This document shows positions 18,804-18,866 of a stretch of DNA of 18,866 nucleotides, in pieces (the stretch's first letter is position 1; every line of letters starts with the position of its first letter). A program made the translations under genes and the position numbers. A model generated the notes under the pieces. It was not told the DNA's origin and searched no databases. It worked only from the letters and a program-made list of their open reading frames with translations. The stretch is from Neolecta irregularis DAH-3 (taxonomy: Eukaryota; Ascomycota; Neolectomycetes; Neolectales; Neolectaceae): contig LXFE01000990.1 of the NCBI GenBank assembly GCA_001929475.1, positions 1 through 18,866 of the forward strand. Reading direction: 5' to 3'.

Positions 18804-18866
18804 GGATAGAGGATAGAGGATAGAGGATAGAGGATAGAGGATAGAGGATAGAGGATAGAGGATAGA
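18804..18866 (+). repeat. Tandem heptamer repeat (GGATAGA)n, cut by the window edge
   Basis: Nine perfect head-to-tail copies of the 7-bp unit GGATAGA fill the last 63 bases and run off the end, so the true length is unknown. The preceding 20 bases (GAGGGTAGTGGGTAGACAGA) look like degenerate copies. The perfection of the array suggests recent expansion. Confidence 0.95.

Noticed and set aside
1-18866. CRISPR arrays, prokaryotic operons, phage or plasmid features
   Set aside because: No repeat-spacer array is seen. Gene content and dense GT-AG introns show a fungal nuclear genome.

Overview
The window is nuclear DNA of a filamentous ascomycete, most likely Pezizomycotina. Seven genes are broken into many small exons by GT-AG introns. 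The mix of genes fits fungi: a Vps1 dynamin, an RRN6-type Pol I factor, a LIG4-like ligase paralogue and a DUF1763-like LYR protein. I cannot name the genus. No rRNA, tRNA or CRISPR was found. All exon joins were worked out by hand from reading frame, splice signals and remembered family sequence; each spliced gene gives an open frame divisible by three.

Layout. 1-1568: non-coding, with a 69-bp fold-back hairpin, a G-rich degenerate minisatellite and one unrecognised minus-strand ORF. 1569-4133 (+): VPS1. 4326-7521 (-): ATP-dependent DNA ligase of the DNA ligase IV-like type, convergent with VPS1. 7522-8881: an insertion-like region with nested inverted repeats, an intronless 116-codon ORF and a GC-rich degenerate stretch. 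8882-10250 (-): class I histone deacetylase (HOS1/HDAC8 type). 10379-10680 (+): tiny spliced MZT1 (MOZART1), divergent from HOS1. 10757-13422 (-): RRN6. 13630-15043 (-): CHY-zinc-finger RING ubiquitin ligase (RCHY1/Pirh2 type). 15044-16292: non-coding, AT-rich. 16293-16565 (+): small LYR-motif protein. 16836-18080 (-): nicotinamide mononucleotide adenylyltransferase (NMA1). 18081-18866: no convincing gene; it ends in nine copies of a 7-bp tandem repeat that runs off the window.

The genes do not form one pathway: membrane fission, DNA end joining, deacetylation, gamma-tubulin nucleation, rRNA transcription, protein turnover, mitochondrial assembly and NAD synthesis are all represented. What unites them is gene architecture. 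I resolve 50 introns, all 33-45 bp long. Fifteen end in AAG or GAG instead of CAG/TAG, one is GC-AG, and eight are frame-preserving without a stop. This compressed, relaxed-acceptor intron set is the most unusual signal here. I see no new multi-gene defence or mobile system.
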